Positions 28,304 to 37,056 are shown, counted from the stretch's first letter. The stretch: 64,000 nucleotides of DNA from Novosphingobium lindaniclasticum LE124 (GCF_000445125.1 NZ_ATHL01000019.1:1-64000); one strand, 5' to 3'. Translations and numbers: made by a program. Notes: generated from the letters alone by a model not told the origin.

Positions 28304-30079
28304 TCACTCTTCAGCGGTTCCGGCCGGGATCAGCGGCTTGAGGTCGGAAATGTCGATGTCGCGGGTCTCGTCGGGCATCACGCCCAGCAGCGGTCCGATG
28401 CGGGGGACCACGCGCTGGATCACCGGCGCGGCGTTCCAGGCCGCGGTGCGCTGGAACGACGTCGCCTCGGTGCCCTGCGGCTCGTCCATCATGGCGATGA
28501 CCACGTAGCGCGGGCGGTCCATCGGGAATGCCGCCGCGAAGGTCGCCACGAGCGAGTGCTTGCGATAGCCCCCTGCACCCGGCTTTTCGGCCGACCCGGT
28601 CTTGCCGCCGACGCGGAAGCCCGGCGCGTCGGCCTTGCGGCCGGTGCCATAGGACACGATCATACGCAGCAGCTGGCGCATGCGGGCGCTGGTGGCGGCG
28701 GTGAACACGCGGCGTCCGTCCGGGACTTGCGAGGGCTCCAGCTTCTTGAGCGTCGCTGGACGCCAGATGCCGCCGTTGACCAGCGAGGCGTAAGCGGACG
28801 CGAGGTGCAGCGGGGTAACGGCGATACCGTGGCCATAGGCGACCGTCATCGTGCGCAGGCGCGGCCATTCGCCGCGCGGCCAGAGCGGAAAACCGCGCGC
28901 AGGCAGCTCGACATAGGGCCGCTGGTTCATCGCCAGCGATTCCATCGTCTTCTTGAGCCGGGCACCGCCGAGTTCGTCGGCGATATGGGCAGTGACGGTG
29001 TTGGACGAATGGATCAGAGTTTCCAGCACGTTCAGCGAGCTGCCGTAGTTGTGCAGGTCATGGATCGTGAACCTGCCGACATGAAGCGGCGTAGCCGGCC
29101 AGCGGCGGCGCAAGTCGGTGATCGTACCGGCATCGAGCGCGGCCGCGACGGTGATCGGCTTGAAGGTGGAGCCGAGTTCGTAGACCTGGTTGGTGACGCG
29201 GTTGAAGCCGCGCGGGACGTCGCCGGCTTTGGCCTGCTCCTCGGTGATCACGAGGTCGCTGGGCTGCACGTGGTTGGGATCGAACGAGGGCAACGAGGCC
29301 AGCGCCAGGATCTCGCCGGTGTCCACGTCGAGGATCACGCCCGCCGCGCCCTTGGCCTTGCTGAGCGCCATGCCCTTGCCCAGTTCGTCTTCCAGCGCGC
29401 TCTGCACGCGAAAGTCGATCGACAGCGTGGAGGGCTGCGCGCGGCCTTCGGGGCTGGTGAGCTGCTTGTCGAAAGCCTGCTCCATGCCGACCTGGCCTTT
29501 GCCGAAGGTATCCACATAGCCGAGCACCGAGGCCGCCATCGAGCCCTGGGGATAGAAGCGCGTGGCTTCCTGCGGGTATTCCAGCGCCGGTTCGCCCAGC
29601 GCATGGACCTTGTTGGCATCTTCTGGAAGGATCGACTTGCGCAGATAGCCGGGCTTGTCGGACGAGAGCTTGGCGATCAGTTCGGCGCGGTCGAGATCGG
29701 GGAAGATGCGGATCAGCCCGCTGGCGACTTCGGCAGGTGTGTGGATCAGCGACGAGCCTTCGCTCATCGCCTTGGGGTTGAACCACAGCGAGTAGGTGCG
29801 GAACTCGCGCGCCAGCGGCACACCGTTGCGATCGACGATTTCCCCGCGTTGGGGCACCAGCAGGTCCGACAGGTCGCCGCCGCGCACCGAAGGTCCGGTC
29901 ACGCCCAGGTAGATGACGCGAAAGAACGCCAGGAGCCCGATCAGCGTGAAAACGCCCAGGATCCAGAGCGTGCGCATCTTCGCGACCAGCAGCGATTGCT
30001 GCCGGACGTTGAAGAGCTTGCGCCGGCCGGTCGAAACCGTGGTGGGGACCGCTCCGATTGGGAAGGCCGGAGCGTTCAC
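28304..30079 (-). CDS. ftsI: Peptidoglycan D,D-transpeptidase FtsI (PBP3)
   Basis: The 591-residue product is the septal class B penicillin-binding protein. A basic cytoplasmic tail and one membrane segment (about 36-56) anchor it; the pedestal domain starts with RGEIVDRNGVPLA (near 80). The transpeptidase domain shows all active-site motifs: STFKPI (near 305), SSNTVT (near 360) and GGKTGSAEK (near 497). The length is typical of FtsI. Its start overlaps the ftsL stop by 4 bases. It should act in the periplasm with FtsW. Confidence 0.97.
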   Translation of the reverse strand: MNAPAFPIGAVPTTVSTGRRKLFNVRQQSLLVAKMRTLWILGVFTLIGLLAFFRVIYLGVTGPSVRGGDLSDLLVPQRGEIVDRNGVPLAREFRTYSLWFNPKAMSEGSSLIHTPAEVASGLIRIFPDLDRAELIAKLSSDKPGYLRKSILPEDANKVHALGEPALEYPQEATRFYPQGSMAASVLGYVDTFGKGQVGMEQAFDKQLTSPEGRAQPSTLSIDFRVQSALEDELGKGMALSKAKGAAGVILDVDTGEILALASLPSFDPNHVQPSDLVITEEQAKAGDVPRGFNRVTNQVYELGSTFKPITVAAALDAGTITDLRRRWPATPLHVGRFTIHDLHNYGSSLNVLETLIHSSNTVTAHIADELGGARLKKTMESLAMNQRPYVELPARGFPLWPRGEWPRLRTMTVAYGHGIAVTPLHLASAYASLVNGGIWRPATLKKLEPSQVPDGRRVFTAATSARMRQLLRMIVSYGTGRKADAPGFRVGGKTGSAEKPGAGGYRKHSLVATFAAAFPMDRPRYVVIAMMDEPQGTEATSFQRTAAWNAAPVIQRVVPRIGPLLGVMPDETRDIDISDLKPLIPAGTAEE

Positions 30080-30624
30080 TGCTGGGCGGCCTCCGCCACT
30101 TCGATCCGCGCCAGGCGGCTGCCCAGCGCTGCGGCGTCGCGCGCCATCTGGTCACGCTCCGGATCGCGATTCCTGCCGCCGGTGCCCTTGGCCTCCGGCT
30201 GCGCAGCGGCGTTCGCACCGCTCACCGGCGAAACCATCGCCAGGAGCCCGCCGTTATCGGATTGGCCCTCCTCGCCGGCCGTCTCGGCATTGGCGTAGCG
30301 GATCGGCGCAGGGGCACCCGGCCCCACCGGCATGCCCAGCGCGGCAAGCTGGCGCTCACCTTCGATATATTGCGCGGCGGTCGGCGCCTTGTAGCCGAAC
30401 TCGACCTCGTTGAGTTCCTTGAGCGCCTGCTGGTTCGAGCGGGTCTGGAACTCGGTCTCCAGGAAGTTGATGTCCTGCTGCACCCAGACGATCCGCTTTT
30501 CGGCGTCGTGGACCTGGCTCTTCACCGCGTTGACGCGCAAGGTCAGGCCGATCGTCAGCGCCCCGCAGACCAGCAGCACGGAAATCCACCCAATCGAATG
30601 GACGCGATCGCGAGTGAGGTTCAT
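30076..30624 (-). CDS. ftsL: Cell division protein FtsL-like
   Basis: The 182-residue product has a short N-terminus, one membrane segment (about 12-30, [17 protein letters not shown]) and then a heptad-rich coiled-coil region (about 33-75, [27 protein letters not shown]), as in FtsL. The rest is a Pro/Ala/Gly-rich periplasmic tail ending in a second short helix (residues 155-180). FtsL sequences are poorly conserved; position between rsmH and ftsI is the main support. Overlaps of 4 bases join it to both neighbours. It is longer than E. coli FtsL because of the tail. Confidence 0.88.
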   Translation of the reverse strand: MNLTRDRVHSIGWISVLLVCGALTIGLTLRVNAVKSQVHDAEKRIVWVQQDINFLETEFQTRSNQQALKELNEVEFGYKAPTAAQYIEGERQLAALGMPVGPGAPAPIRYANAETAGEEGQSDNGGLLAMVSPVSGANAAAQPEAKGTGGRNRDPERDQMARDAAALGSRLARIEVAEAAQQ

Positions 30625-31661
30625 GGGGCACTCCTGGGGTCTTTACGGCCTTCGTGGACCGCTGTTCTTGGGCCAGATACTCTTGGGGGGGCTTGCGTTC
30701 GCACGGCGGCGCGCAGGGTTGCGGATCGGGAACGGGGATTGGCGGCGAGTTCCGCCTCCCCCGGCCGCACGGCCTTGGCCACCCGTTCGAACGTCGCCTG
30801 CGGGCCGGAGCCCAGTTGCGGCAGATGCCGCGACGTGCTCTGCGCCTGCCCGGCGGCGTCGCGCAGGAAGCGCTTCACCTTGCGATCCTCGAGACTGTGG
30901 AAGGTCACCACCGCCAGCCGCCCCCCGGCGCGCAGCACGGTTTCGGCCCCTTCCATCCCGGCATCGAGTTCGTCCAGCTCTCCGTTCACGTGGATACGGA
31001 TCGCCTGGAAGCTGCGCGCCGCCGGGTCCTTCGGCGCGGAAGCTCCCTTGTAGTTCGCGTTGTAACCCACCGCCTTGCGCACCACGGCAGCCAGTTCGCC
31101 GGTCGTCGCGATCGGGCGCGCGGCGACGATCGCGCGGGCCACGCGGCGCGACTGGCGCTCTTCGCCATAGAGGTAGAGCACATCGGCGATCTGGGCCTCG
31201 TCGGCCTCGTTCACGAAGTCGGCGGCGGACATCCCGGCCTGGCTCATGCGCATGTCGAGCGGACCATCGGCTCCGAAGGCGAAGCCGCGCTCCGCCTGGT
31301 CGAGTTGCATCGAGGAGACACCGATATCCATGACGACGCCGTCCACCCCCGTGACTCCGGCTTCTTCCAGGCTCGCGACCATTTCGGAGAAGCGGCGGGC
31401 GTGCAACACGAGGCGGGGCGGATTGGCGTCCAGCTCCGGCCATTTCGCGCGGTTATCCACGATAGCGGCGATGGCGTCGGGATCGCGGTCGAAGGCGTGG
31501 ACAGTCGCGCCGGCATCGAGCAGGCGTCGGGTGTAGCCACCCGCGCCCAGGGTGCCGTCGACGATGACGTCGCCGCCCTGGGGGTTCAGGGCGGCGACGA
31601 CCTCCTCAAGGAGCACCGGAACGTGGGGAACGCCCTCGGGTATGGTGCGAGAGGCGCTCAT
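30621..31661 (-). CDS. rsmH: 16S rRNA (cytosine1402-N4)-methyltransferase
   Basis: The 346-residue product (MraW) methylates C1402 of 16S rRNA. Family motifs are clear: [15 protein letters not shown] at the N-terminus, the S-adenosylmethionine loop [14 protein letters not shown] (near 35-48), [28 protein letters not shown] (near 113-131) and [13 protein letters not shown] near 265. The last 40 residues are basic and low-complexity. The start overlaps mraZ and the stop overlaps ftsL, each by 4 bases. Confidence 0.97.
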   Translation of the reverse strand: MSASRTIPEGVPHVPVLLEEVVAALNPQGGDVIVDGTLGAGGYTRRLLDAGATVHAFDRDPDAIAAIVDNRAKWPELDANPPRLVLHARRFSEMVASLEEAGVTGVDGVVMDIGVSSMQLDQAERGFAFGADGPLDMRMSQAGMSAADFVNEADEAQIADVLYLYGEERQSRRVARAIVAARPIATTGELAAVVRKAVGYNANYKGASAPKDPAARSFQAIRIHVNGELDELDAGMEGAETVLRAGGRLAVVTFHSLEDRKVKRFLRDAAGQAQSTSRHLPQLGSGPQATFERVAKAVRPGEAELAANPRSRSATLRAAVRTQAPPRVSGPRTAVHEGRKDPRSAP

Positions 31662-32155
31662 TTCTTCGACGCTTTCTGAAGTTCCTTGGCCGCCAGGCTG
31701 CGGCAGGCGGTTTGTGCCGCCTTCCAGCCGTCGTCCATTTCATTGAGGTTTTCCGGGCTCCACACGGTGAAGAAGCGGCCGTTGCCGCGGAAGTAGAGCT
31801 GGTCGGAGACGTTGGCGAGGGCGGCCAGATCCTCAGGCAGGACGAAACGGCCGCTGCCGTCGAAGGGCACTTCGTAGGAGGCGTAGATGTCCGCCGCGCG
31901 CTTTTCCGCGTCGAAGTCCTTGCCCGCGCGAACGGCCAGTTCCTGCTGTTCGCGGATTTCCTGCTCGAAATCCTGGATGCGCGAGAGACCGAAGCCGACA
32001 AGGCAGGGCCAGCGGTCATGGGTGGTCAGGCAGAGCAGGTCTTTCCCGCTCGATTCGCGCACGGTGCCGCGAAATGCATTGGGCAGCACGAAACGGTTCT
32101 TGTCGCGTAGCAGCGAGAAGCCCTGTCCGTTGTAGATGAATGGCTGCCCAGCCAT
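31658..32155 (-). CDS. mraZ: Transcriptional regulator MraZ
   Basis: The 165-residue product is the first gene of the dcw cluster. MraZ is an AbrB-like DNA-binding protein that represses its own operon by binding regularly spaced GGG-containing repeats. Two SpoVT/AbrB-type halves can be seen: [21 protein letters not shown] (about 9-29) and a second half near 85-110 with [17 protein letters not shown]. The C-terminus carries a helical extension. Upstream, the non-coding region contains a 10-bp-phased GGGA array that could be its operator. Confidence 0.93.
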   Translation of the reverse strand: MAGQPFIYNGQGFSLLRDKNRFVLPNAFRGTVRESSGKDLLCLTTHDRWPCLVGFGLSRIQDFEQEIREQQELAVRAGKDFDAEKRAADIYASYEVPFDGSGRFVLPEDLAALANVSDQLYFRGNGRFFTVWSPENLNEMDDGWKAAQTACRSLAAKELQKASKK

Positions 32156-32469
32156 GATCCCTGTTCGCCCCTAGGTTGCTTCTCGGGCATGACGGACCCC
32201 CTCCCCGCCGCGCAGCCACGCGGCAAGGTCCGCGTCCTGCGATGAGGACACGACGAGACTCAGCCATTCCGATTGACATGGCTTTTATAGCGGGAATTTT
32301 GGGGATTAAAGGGAAATGTGGGGATCAGCGCGATTTATCCGGCGGATTTCTTCGGATTTCCGGCACGGACTGTCCCACGCCGAAGCGTGTTAACTGCCTC
32401 ACAACTACAAAGAACGCTGATTTTCAGATGTTTTTCGGCACAGGCAGGGCTTGCTCCGCGCTTACCCGC
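32156..32469 (-). promoter_or_regulatory. mraZ upstream region with phased GGGA repeats
   Basis: This 314-bp gap has no convincing gene. On the plus strand GGGA occurs at 32292, 32302, 32311 and 32321, that is every 9-10 bp. A TATAAA-like -10 for the minus strand lies at 32288-32283, so the array would cover the -35 and spacer of that promoter. This fits MraZ autoregulation, where repeats of TGGGN type about one helical turn apart overlap the promoter. The -35 is weak, and the array is on the strand opposite to mraZ transcription. A small reading frame over 32016-32279 looks spurious. Confidence 0.5.
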
Positions 32470-33327
32470 TCAATCCCCACTTAGGGCTTGGGCCATCAAT
32501 GACGCCAATGTCTTACGGCGTATGTCGAGGGACGCGCGATCTTCGCTCTCTTCGAACAGAGCGGCGTCGGAAATGGCCAAAATGCGCCCTTTCCCGGAGA
32601 CACACTGAGCGACGATACCGTCTGCGATGAGATGGCATGGGCTGGCGGCATCCCCATCCTTCCCCATGATCCCGGTTTTTCCCGTTACGAGGCCGCCGTG
32701 CCGATCGGGCCCATTCTTCCCCGAAGTTCCCGGAAGCAGGGCACCCTCCCCGGAATTCCCCGAAAATCGGAAACGTCCGGCGAGCGCAACCGGTATCGCC
32801 CCGAAGTCGGTTGCGACCAGGCGCTCATCGGCGGGCTGGGCGTCGTCGAACTCCAACCGCAACCCCCAACGCGCGAGTATCGGCGAGAGCAGCACGGTGT
32901 CCTGCGGACGGCGCGGATCGCCCAGTGCATAGCGGGAAGGCGCGGTGAGCATGGGATCGGCAAAGAGCAGCACACTGCCCCCTTCCCGTACCCAGCGATC
33001 CAGCGCGACGTTCTCCTGCGGGGTAAGCGGGCGCGGCTGGGCCAGGACCAGCAGCCCGTCCCGAGGAAGCGGCAGGTTGCCACTCGCATCGGCCAGCGTG
33101 TCCAAGGGAGTCAGGGTCCCGGCGGAGGTCAGGGCCGCGAGCGCCCAATGCTGCGGCCGCTCGTCCGCCAACAGTTCGCGGATATCGCCGCTCTCGCCCC
33201 AGACGATCGGCAGACTGGTGTAAAGGCCGATAGTGGGGGTGGAACGCGGAACACCTGATTCGCCGCAAGCCGCAAGCGCCAGCGCGCTCGCCAGCAGCGC
33301 GAAGGCACCCCGCACGCTATTCGGCAT
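32470..33327 (-). CDS. Putative lipoprotein with GldG/DUF4350-like fold
   Basis: The 285-residue product begins with a lipoprotein signal (hydrophobic core and LALAACG, Cys near residue 21). The main part alternates strands and helices, with LYTSLPIVWGE, DGLLVLAQPRPLTPQENVALDRWVREGGSVLLFADP and an ILAISDAALFEE end. This resembles the ABC-associated GldG/DUF4350 type of glutamine-amidotransferase-like fold; the assignment is tentative. Residues about 190-235 form a Gly/Lys/Asn-rich insert (GNSGEG, GTSGKNG, GKTGIMGKDGD) that breaks this fold. It is encoded by a 10-bp-phased GGGA array like that upstream of mraZ. It follows a small membrane protein, separated by 2 bp, and both point towards the dcw cluster. 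Confidence 0.65.
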   Translation of the reverse strand: MPNSVRGAFALLASALALAACGESGVPRSTPTIGLYTSLPIVWGESGDIRELLADERPQHWALAALTSAGTLTPLDTLADASGNLPLPRDGLLVLAQPRPLTPQENVALDRWVREGGSVLLFADPMLTAPSRYALGDPRRPQDTVLLSPILARWGLRLEFDDAQPADERLVATDFGAIPVALAGRFRFSGNSGEGALLPGTSGKNGPDRHGGLVTGKTGIMGKDGDAASPCHLIADGIVAQCVSGKGRILAISDAALFEESEDRASLDIRRKTLASLMAQALSGD

Positions 33328-33329
33328 CC

Positions 33330-33710
33330 CTACTGACCGGCTACGCCGCTCGCTTCGGCATCGGTGACCCCGGTAGCTTCAGGAGCCGGCGCCGGCGTGG
33401 GAACGGGATCGGCCGCAGGCACCACGCCGATATCCGCGAGCGGATCGCTGGCGGCCTTCTTCGGCTTGGCATCGACGGCGACGACCTGCTGAATCGGATC
33501 CGTAGTATCGATCAGACGGGTGCGATCGTTGATGATGTTCGCGAGGCCCACGATCAGGAGCATGGCGCAAAGGCCGAACAGCCCGACCTGCAACCGATGC
33601 ACGGCCTGCGAACGCAATTCACGCGCCGTCGGCGGCACGAAGTGCTGCGGGGCGGTGATCGGTTCGACCATCATGGGCCCGACCTGAGTAGGCGGAATGT
33701 GTCCTGCCAT
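33330..33710 (-). CDS. Small single-pass membrane protein, function unknown
   Basis: The 126-residue product has a hydrophilic N-terminus with RELRSQAVHRL, one membrane segment (about 43-60, LFGLCAMLLIVGLANII) and a Pro/Ala-rich, presumably periplasmic tail. No domain is recognised. It is separated from the downstream lipoprotein gene by 2 bp, so the two are likely co-translated and may form an envelope complex. The start at 33710 lacks a clear ribosome-binding site; a Met at residue 13 is an alternative. cysK lies 16 bp upstream in the same direction. Confidence 0.6.
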   Translation of the reverse strand: MAGHIPPTQVGPMMVEPITAPQHFVPPTARELRSQAVHRLQVGLFGLCAMLLIVGLANIINDRTRLIDTTDPIQQVVAVDAKPKKAASDPLADIGVVPAADPVPTPAPAPEATGVTDAEASGVAGQ

Positions 33711-33726
33711 CGACGGACCGTTTACC

Positions 33727-34737
33727 TCAGGATTGCAGCCATGGGAAGACGGGCAGGTTCTTCGACTTCAACCATTCCGGATTGTAGAGCGAGGACAGGT
33801 AGCGGAAGCCGGTGTCGCACAGGATCGTCGCCACCCGGGCATCGGGCTTGCCTTCTGCCACCAGCTTGCGGCCGAGCGCGACGGCGCCCGCCACGTTTAT
33901 GCCCGAGGACAGGCCGAGGCAAAGCCCCTCTTCCGACAGCAGGCGGCGCACCCATTCGAGGCCTTCCTCGTCCGAGATGCGGAATTGGGTATCGATCGGC
34001 GCGCCTTCCAGGTTCGCGGTGATTCGGCCCTGCCCGATCCCCTCGGCGACCGAATTGCCCTCGGCCTTGAGTTCGCCATGGGCGTAGTAGTTGTAAAGCG
34101 CGGCGCCATGCGGATCGGTGAGCGCGATGGTCACATTCTCGTCGAAGGCCTTGAGGCCCAGGCCCGTGCCCGCGATCGTGCCGCCGGTGCCGGCGGCGCA
34201 GGTGAAGCCGTCGATGCGGCCTTCCATCTGCTGCCAGATTTCCGGCGCGGTGCTTTCGATGTGCGCCTTGCGGTTGGCGATATTGTCGAACTGGTTGGCC
34301 CAGATCGCGCCCGGCGTCTCTTCGGCGAGGCGGCGCGACGTGTGGACGAAGTGGCCGGGATTCGAGAACGGTGCGGCAGGGACGAGTACCAGTTCGGCAC
34401 CCAGTGCGCGCAGGGTGTCCATCTTCTCGCGCGACTGGGTCTCGGGCATGACGATGATCGTCTTGTAGCCCAGCGCGTTGGCGACCAGAGCGATGCCGAT
34501 GCCGGTATTGCCCGCCGTACCCTCGACGATGGTGCCGCCGGGCTGCAGCAGCCCCTTGGCTTCGGCATCGCGGACGATCCACAGGGCCGCGCGGTCCTTC
34601 ACCGAGGCGCCGGGATTGGCAAATTCGCACTTGCCCCAGATCTCGCAGCCGGCCGCTTCGCTCGGCCCTTTGAGCAGGACGAGCGGGGTGTTGCCGATGA
34701 GGTCGAGAGTGGCGCGCTGGGGGATCGGTGCAGTCAT
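33727..34737 (-). CDS. cysK: Cysteine synthase A / O-acetylserine sulfhydrylase-like
   Basis: The 336-residue product is a fold-type II PLP enzyme. The Lys that binds PLP is in NPGASVKDRAAL (near residue 47), and the substrate loop is GTAGNTGIGIAL (near 73-84), where the usual CysK has TSGNTG. The phosphate-binding Gly loop CAAGTGGTIAGTG lies near 180. It should condense O-acetylserine with sulfide to make cysteine. The longer loop between the glycine loop and the C-terminus, and the AGNTG variant, also fit Cds1-type cysteine desulfhydrases, so a catabolic role cannot be excluded. It lies downstream of a ferredoxin gene, separated by a hairpin repeat. Confidence 0.88.
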   Translation of the reverse strand: MTAPIPQRATLDLIGNTPLVLLKGPSEAAGCEIWGKCEFANPGASVKDRAALWIVRDAEAKGLLQPGGTIVEGTAGNTGIGIALVANALGYKTIIVMPETQSREKMDTLRALGAELVLVPAAPFSNPGHFVHTSRRLAEETPGAIWANQFDNIANRKAHIESTAPEIWQQMEGRIDGFTCAAGTGGTIAGTGLGLKAFDENVTIALTDPHGAALYNYYAHGELKAEGNSVAEGIGQGRITANLEGAPIDTQFRISDEEGLEWVRRLLSEEGLCLGLSSGINVAGAVALGRKLVAEGKPDARVATILCDTGFRYLSSLYNPEWLKSKNLPVFPWLQS

Positions 34738-34832
34738 GGCGGCACAGGTAGGAAGTCAGGCGGGATGGCGCAAATGATTTGCGCGCCTATCGTTCAAAAC
34801 GGCGGTTTCTCTGCCGCCTCGGCCAGCGATCC

Positions 34833-34881
34833 GTCGTCCCGGATCCTCCGCTTTCGCGGGAGCGGGCAAGTCCGGGACGAC
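34833..34881. repeat. Solo REP-like hairpin (GTCGTCCCGGA family), copy A
   Basis: A perfect 11-bp inverted repeat, GTCGTCCCGGA and TCCGGGACGAC, surrounds a 27-base middle that itself contains a smaller GC-rich stem. It shares its ends with three other elements in the window (near 45.7, 46.8 and 52.1 kb). It lies 10 bp past the ferredoxin stop and could act as a terminator. Confidence 0.8.
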
Positions 34882-34891
34882 GGTCGATCCT

Positions 34892-35209
34892 TCAATCTTC
34901 CTGCGCGATCGTGACCTTGCAGCCTTCGAGCGCCGCGGTGATCGGAACCTGGCACGACAGGCGCGAATATTCGTTGCGATGATCCGAGCTGTCCAGCAGG
35001 TCGTTCTCGTCTTCGCTCATGGCGGGCAGCTTGTCGGCATAGGCCGGATCGATATGAACGTGGCAGGTCGCGCAAGAGCAGCAACCGCCGCAGAGCGCCA
35101 GAAGCTCGTCGAAGCCGCTGTCGCGGATCGTTTCCATGAGAGTGCGGCCCTCGAGAGCCTCAACGGTGGATTCGTCGCCCGATTGATTGATGACGATGAT
35201 CTGCGGCAT
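34892..35209 (-). CDS. 2Fe-2S ferredoxin, adrenodoxin type
   Basis: The 105-residue product is a small electron carrier. The cluster ligands follow the Cys-X5-Cys-X2-Cys pattern in [11 protein letters not shown] (about residues 38-47), with the fourth Cys in RLSCQV near 85. Helices and the acidic [10 protein letters not shown] segment match vertebrate-type/FdVI ferredoxins that serve monooxygenases or Fe-S assembly. Two additional Cys residues lie inside the X5 loop, which is unusual. I chose the Met of MPQIIVIN (35209) over one 13 residues earlier because it begins the ferredoxin fold. No partner reductase or oxygenase is next to it. Confidence 0.92.
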   Translation of the reverse strand: MPQIIVINQSGDESTVEALEGRTLMETIRDSGFDELLALCGGCCSCATCHVHIDPAYADKLPAMSEDENDLLDSSDHRNEYSRLSCQVPITAALEGCKVTIAQED

Positions 35210-35313
35210 TCTCGTCGATCCTCTTTGATACGGCATGTATCGTGACATGCAGGTGTTAGCCTTTGCGGCCGGCTGCTAATGACTGCGCCCCTCTTTTGCA
35301 AGGTGATCGAAAA

Positions 35314-35931
35314 ATGGGCCTGAATGCCGCCGCTCTCCGACAGGGAATCGATGCCATCGCGGCGCGGGAGCCGGGCATCGCCCGAGCGCTGGACGCGGCC
35401 GGCTATCCCGAGCCGCGCATACGCCAGAGGGGTTATGCCACCCTGCTTCGCACCATCGTCGGCCAGCAGGTTTCGGTCGCGGCGGCGGCTTCGGTGTGGA
35501 GCCGGCTGGAGGCGCTGCTGGGGGAGGGACTGGCCCCCGAAACGCTGCTCGCCGCCGAGTTCGAGGCGCTGCGCGCCTGCGGACTGTCGCGCCAGAAACA
35601 AGGCTATGCCCGCAGCCTGTGCGAATTGGTGATGGCCGGTACGCTCGATCTCGATGCCTTGCCCGAGGATGACGAGGAAGCGATCGCGCGGCTGGTCCTC
35701 ATCAAGGGCATCGGCCGATGGTCGGCGGAGATCTATCTGCTTTTCGCCGAGGGAAGACCGGATATCTGGCCGGCGGGAGACCTGGCCGTTCAAGCCGGGC
35801 TGCACCGGATCCTGGGGCTGGATGCGCGTCCCAGCGAACGGGAAGCGCGGGCCATCGCGGAAGACTGGCGCCCCCATCGCGGTGCCGCGGCGATCTTCAC
35901 CTGGCACTGCTACAACAATCCCGCGCTCTAG
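35314..35931 (+). CDS. DNA-3-methyladenine glycosylase, AlkA/HhH-GPD type
   Basis: The 205-residue product is a helix-hairpin-helix base-excision glycosylase. It has RGYATLLRTIVGQQVSVAAA (about 38-57), the hairpin LVLIKGIGRWSAEIYLL (about 127-143) with the GIGRWSA core, and the catalytic Asp in WPAGDLAVQ near 153. It probably removes alkylated purines. The start at 35314 has AAGGTG upstream and matches family length (about 205-215). Its TAG stop shares the CTAG tetranucleotide with the stop of the convergent acyltransferase gene. Confidence 0.9.
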   Translation: MGLNAAALRQGIDAIAAREPGIARALDAAGYPEPRIRQRGYATLLRTIVGQQVSVAAAASVWSRLEALLGEGLAPETLLAAEFEALRACGLSRQKQGYARSLCELVMAGTLDLDALPEDDEEAIARLVLIKGIGRWSAEIYLLFAEGRPDIWPAGDLAVQAGLHRILGLDARPSEREARAIAEDWRPHRGAAAIFTWHCYNNPAL

Positions 35932-37037
35932 GCGCGGGCGACCCGGCCAGCCCCAGCGGACGATCGCTCGTCCATCCAGCGGCGCAGGCGCGGTGCCTGT
36001 CGCTCCGTGAGGATCGAGATCGCCGCGCAGGCCAACACGATCGCTCCGATCAGCGCCGTGAACGCCGTGAAGCTCCGCCCCGCCTCGATGCCCCACGACC
36101 GCAGCAGCTGGATCAGCGGCCAGTGGAACAAGTAGAGGGTGAAGGAGAACCCGGCGAGGCTTTTCGCCGCTGCGCCGAGCCGCAGGACAGGTCCGGCCAT
36201 GGCTTCGGCCAGCGGGCGGGAGCCCACCAGGGCCACGGTCATGATCAGGCCCATCGCAAGGTCCGAAAGCGCCCATTCCGACCACTCGGCATCGCCCGGC
36301 CACCATGCCTTGAGCATGGGATTGAGCACTTCCCGGTCGATCTCGAAAAGCGCCAGCGCCGCCCAGCCCGCCGCGACCAGCACGAGAGGCGCGAGCGCGA
36401 GGGGGAGCCTGCGCGCGGCGGGCGCATGGGTCAGCGCCACGCCGAACAACCAGGCCGGCATGAGCAGGAGAATGGCTCCGCCTGCTGCGAAACAGCTCAG
36501 GGTCACGGCAACCGCGCGCCGCCAGCCCCTCAGAAAGGCTGCGAGGGCGAAGATCGCATAATACCAGACTTCGTAGCAGAGCGACCAATAGGGCGGGTTC
36601 CACACCGGCCCCGCCACGCCGGGCCAGGCGCTGATGAAGGTCAGGGGCGCGAGAAGCTGCTTGGTGATGGCAAGAGCGTCTTCGGGGCTGTTGTCCATCC
36701 GCACCGGGCTTGGCCCCGCCAGCAGATAGGCCGCCAGCGTGCTGAAGATCAGTGCCGGGATCGCCACCGGCAGAATGCGCGAGATGCGGGCGACCGCATA
36801 GCGTCCCAGGTTGGATCTGCCGCCGAGCACGGACGTGCTGATAACGAGGCCGGACAACACGAAGAACACGATCACGCAGTAGTGCTGCATGCGCACGCCG
36901 AACGGGAAGTCGCCGTGATAGAGCCCGAGTTGTACCGCGTGACCGACCACGACGAGCAGTGCCGCACCGAAGCGCACGAAGTCCAGCACGACCGAGAGCG
37001 GCCGCGTCAGGAACGGTTCTTCGGCAGGCCGGCTCAT
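35928..37037 (-). CDS. Acyltransferase family 3 membrane protein
   Basis: The 369-residue product is an integral-membrane acyltransferase of the OatA/NodX/Acyltransf_3 type. It opens with LSVVLDFVRFGAALLVVVGHA, which carries the family Arg and His residues, and continues through about ten membrane segments to a basic end. WSLCYEVWYY (near 155) is another family motif. Such proteins O-acylate cell-surface sugars, glucans or lipids. The acceptor is unknown. I placed the start at 37037, which gives a short hydrophilic N-terminus. It overlaps the alkA stop by four bases tail to tail. Confidence 0.88.
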   Translation of the reverse strand: MSRPAEEPFLTRPLSVVLDFVRFGAALLVVVGHAVQLGLYHGDFPFGVRMQHYCVIVFFVLSGLVISTSVLGGRSNLGRYAVARISRILPVAIPALIFSTLAAYLLAGPSPVRMDNSPEDALAITKQLLAPLTFISAWPGVAGPVWNPPYWSLCYEVWYYAIFALAAFLRGWRRAVAVTLSCFAAGGAILLLMPAWLFGVALTHAPAARRLPLALAPLVLVAAGWAALALFEIDREVLNPMLKAWWPGDAEWSEWALSDLAMGLIMTVALVGSRPLAEAMAGPVLRLGAAAKSLAGFSFTLYLFHWPLIQLLRSWGIEAGRSFTAFTALIGAIVLACAAISILTERQAPRLRRWMDERSSAGAGRVARA

Positions 37038-37056
37038 GGCGCCCCGTCCCTCCGGA

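Noticed and set aside
32016..32279. An 87-codon frame overlapping the mraZ start, possibly a leader peptide
   Set aside because: Arg/Gly-rich, in a different frame from mraZ, no clear ribosome-binding site; likely spurious.
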